The position numbers were made by a program, and so were the translations under genes. DNA of 30,231 nucleotides from JACVRW01 sp046735115. GTDB lineage: Bacteria > Actinomycetota > Thermoleophilia > Solirubrobacterales > Thermoleophilaceae. Under the pieces are notes generated by a model. That model was not told the origin of the DNA. It did not search any database and saw nothing but the letters and a program-made list of their open reading frames with translations. Of this stretch, positions 28,783-30,231 are shown one piece after another. The DNA is taken from positions 1 through 30,231 of the forward strand of contig JBKPSR010000058.1 of NCBI GenBank assembly GCA_046735115.1. The letters are read 5' to 3'. Position 1 is the first letter of the stretch. Each line of letters starts with the position of its first letter.

Positions 28783-30231
28783 CTACGAGATGACGAGCAC
28801 GTGATGCGCGCCGGGCCGCGTCCCGACCGTCACCTCGAGCCCGCGGTTGGTCAGCGTGGTGGCATAGTTGCTCACCTCGGTGCCGTCGAGCACCACGTGG
28901 TGCGGCTGCGTCCCGCGCGGCAGCGTCGCTCCGATCGTCAGCACACTCCCCGGCGTGTTCGCCGCGCCGACCTCCGTGGTGTACGTCCCGCCGCTCTGCG
29001 CGCCCCGGATGTCGATCGACCCGTGGCCGCCGAGCCGGATGTGCGTGCCCTGCACGCTCGGCTGATCGGCCGGGACCTGCGGCACGACGGCGACGGCGCC
29101 GTCGCCCAGGTCGGGCCGCAGCCCAAGCTGCTGGTGGACCACCGGCCAGGCGGTGCCGTAGCTGCCCCAGGCCTGCATGAACATCGACCGGCAGGTCCAG
29201 CAGCGGCTGATGTTCCCGCCCAGCGAGAAGCCCGGCGAGGGGAAGATTTCCGGCATGGCGCCGGGCTGCTCATCCGGAGTGCCGCCGGTCGCCGGCTCGG
29301 AGAACATCGTCTCCGCGTTGGCGTCCGTGTACCGGCGCTGGCCCGTCGCATCGTCAGGGCCGGTGCCGGTGCCGAGGCGGCCGTAGTTCCCCTCGGCCAC
29401 CGCCTGGACGGCCGTGCCCAGCGAGAAGATTGACAGGTCGCCCTGACCGTCGGCCCCGCCGCCGCGGCCAGTGTGGAACAGCCCGCGGCTCCCGGGCCGA
29501 TCACCGCTGTACGTCGAGTTCTCCCGCCGGGCTGCGGCGGTCGAGCCGTGCTCGTACGTGGCGATCCCGGGCTGCGTCTTGTCGCCCGTGTTGACCAGCT
29601 CGGCGTCCATCGGCGTCTGGCCGATCCAGTGCTTCTGGAAGCTCTGGACGTTGCCCGGGTCGATGAGCGAGTCCGCGTACTGCTGATCCGTGGTCTCCCA
29701 CCAGGTGCTCTCGAACGCGTCGAGCAGCTTATGCCCGAGGCCCGTCGCCCAGGAGAACGTCGCGGCGTCGCGCTTGGACCTGGCCATGTCGGCGAGGTCG
29801 AACAGCCCCCGGATGTAGTAGACGGCGTTGTCGAGCTTCTCCGGGCCCATCCCGGTCCGCTCCACGTTGCCCGAACCCTCGGGCCAGAGGTCGCCGTCGG
29901 CGTCCAGCTTGGACTGCACGTAGTGCAGGTTGCGCTTCGCGAAGTCGTACATCTCGTCGCGGAACGCGTTGTCGCCGGTCCAGCGCCAGATCAGCGCCAC
30001 GGCGCTCGGGAACTTGACCGTCTCGTCCGTGTTGAAGTCGTTCGTCCCGTTCGTCTTGGAGTCGTGCCCGAACCAGATCGAGCCGTCGGACACCGACTCG
30101 TGCACGACGACGCCGGAGCGGTTGTTCAGGATGTCCGACACGTCGCGCAGCGCGCGCAGGTGGTCCTCCGCCGTCTGGAACTGCCCGAGCGCCACCGCGG
30201 CGAAGTTCGTGTACTCGCCGTCGGTAGCGAA
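28783..30231 (-). CDS. Six-hairpin glycosidase-like protein (partial, runs off right edge)
   Basis: 483 codons seen; the N-terminus lies beyond the window. The GTG at 30195 is not the start, because the frame continues to the edge as FATDGEYTNFAAVALGQ, clearly coding. Long alternating helices with aromatic and acidic motifs (SVSDGSIWFGHDS, DETVKFPSAVALIWRW, DADGDLWPEGSGNVERTG, KLDNAVYYIRGLFDLADMA) fit the (alpha/alpha)6 barrel of glycogen-debranching/GH15-like enzymes. The Glu of PEGSG and nearby Asp residues are candidate catalytic acids. The last ~110 residues are beta-rich (HIRLGGHGSIDIRG, HHVVLDGTEVSNYATTL), a C-terminal sandwich domain common in this group. Whether it is exported cannot be told without the N-terminus. 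Two hairpins follow the stop. Confidence 0.75.
   Translation of the reverse strand, partial: FATDGEYTNFAAVALGQFQTAEDHLRALRDVSDILNNRSGVVVHESVSDGSIWFGHDSKTNGTNDFNTDETVKFPSAVALIWRWTGDNAFRDEMYDFAKRNLHYVQSKLDADGDLWPEGSGNVERTGMGPEKLDNAVYYIRGLFDLADMARSKRDAATFSWATGLGHKLLDAFESTWWETTDQQYADSLIDPGNVQSFQKHWIGQTPMDAELVNTGDKTQPGIATYEHGSTAAARRENSTYSGDRPGSRGLFHTGRGGGADGQGDLSIFSLGTAVQAVAEGNYGRLGTGTGPDDATGQRRYTDANAETMFSEPATGGTPDEQPGAMPEIFPSPGFSLGGNISRCWTCRSMFMQAWGSYGTAWPVVHQQLGLRPDLGDGAVAVVPQVPADQPSVQGTHIRLGGHGSIDIRGAQSGGTYTTEVGAANTPGSVLTIGATLPRGTQPHHVVLDGTEVSNYATTLTNRGLEVTVGTRPGAHHVLVIS

Noticed and set aside
1..30231. CRISPR array, insertion sequence, prophage or defence island
   Set aside because: No regularly spaced short repeats, transposase, integrase, capsid or nuclease-type proteins are visible in any frame.

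Overview
The window is high-GC DNA of actinobacterial character. The closest fit is the Thermoleophilia (Solirubrobacter/Conexibacter-like soil bacteria). This is inferred from the gene types and composition (GC-rich throughout, GTG starts, NarL-type two-component pairs, RsbW-like ATPases, PKD and RTX secreted proteins, SHOCT/DUF6325 proteins), not from a marker gene. It reads as ordinary chromosome: no transposase, integrase, phage module, CRISPR array or complete tRNA was found.

Layout. 0-5.5 kb: an edge-truncated secreted PGQAK-repeat protein, a fused anti-sigma-type ATPase/SnoaL-like protein, a secreted beta-helix/PKD protein, an apparently frameshifted hypothetical, an alpha/beta hydrolase and a small hypothetical. 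5.5-9.1 kb: an SMP-30-type lactonase, a membrane protein and a NarL-type kinase/regulator pair. 9.1-12.3 kb: a LURP-one-related protein, a small membrane protein, an SRPBCC-MarR pair and a SHOCT/DUF6325/SHOCT cluster. 12.3-17.6 kb: a second regulator/kinase pair whose kinase carries two dimerisation-phosphotransfer domains, a small membrane protein, a SnoaL-like protein, a LysM-VanY peptidase and a stand-alone RsbW-like ATPase. 18.1-22.7 kb: a large RTX protein, then a betaine-homocysteine methyltransferase and a DadA-type FAD oxidase. 23.0-28.2 kb: a cupin/TPR protein, a RibD-C reductase, a secreted protein made of three copies of an unrecognised domain, a small barrel-like protein, a BBE-type FAD oxidoreductase and a 71-residue hypothetical. 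28.8-30.2 kb: an edge-truncated six-hairpin glycosidase-like protein.

Two patterns cut across the genes. First, genes split into those with a clear Shine-Dalgarno and those without; ten of the latter have a TAnnnT hexamer ending 6-8 bases before the start codon, as expected for leaderless transcription. This pattern decides several starts. Second, a tRNA-like sequence resembling the 3' half of a proline tRNA recurs in decayed form near 16.95, 26.1 and 27.9 kb, with a weaker trace at 18.03 kb. Two copies flank the BBE-type oxidoreductase gene.

Functionally, the best-supported pathway link is the methyltransferase/oxidase pair, which fits use of glycine betaine as methyl donor followed by oxidation of an N-methylated product. 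The rest is mainly signalling (two NarL systems, two RsbW-like proteins, MarR) and cell-surface or secreted proteins. Gene-free stretches of note: 16705-17169 (tRNA-like element A), 17791-18139 (RTX upstream region) and 28208-28782 (hairpins). 22730-23024 and 24450-24738 hold nothing recognisable apart from the promoter hexamer at 24727.
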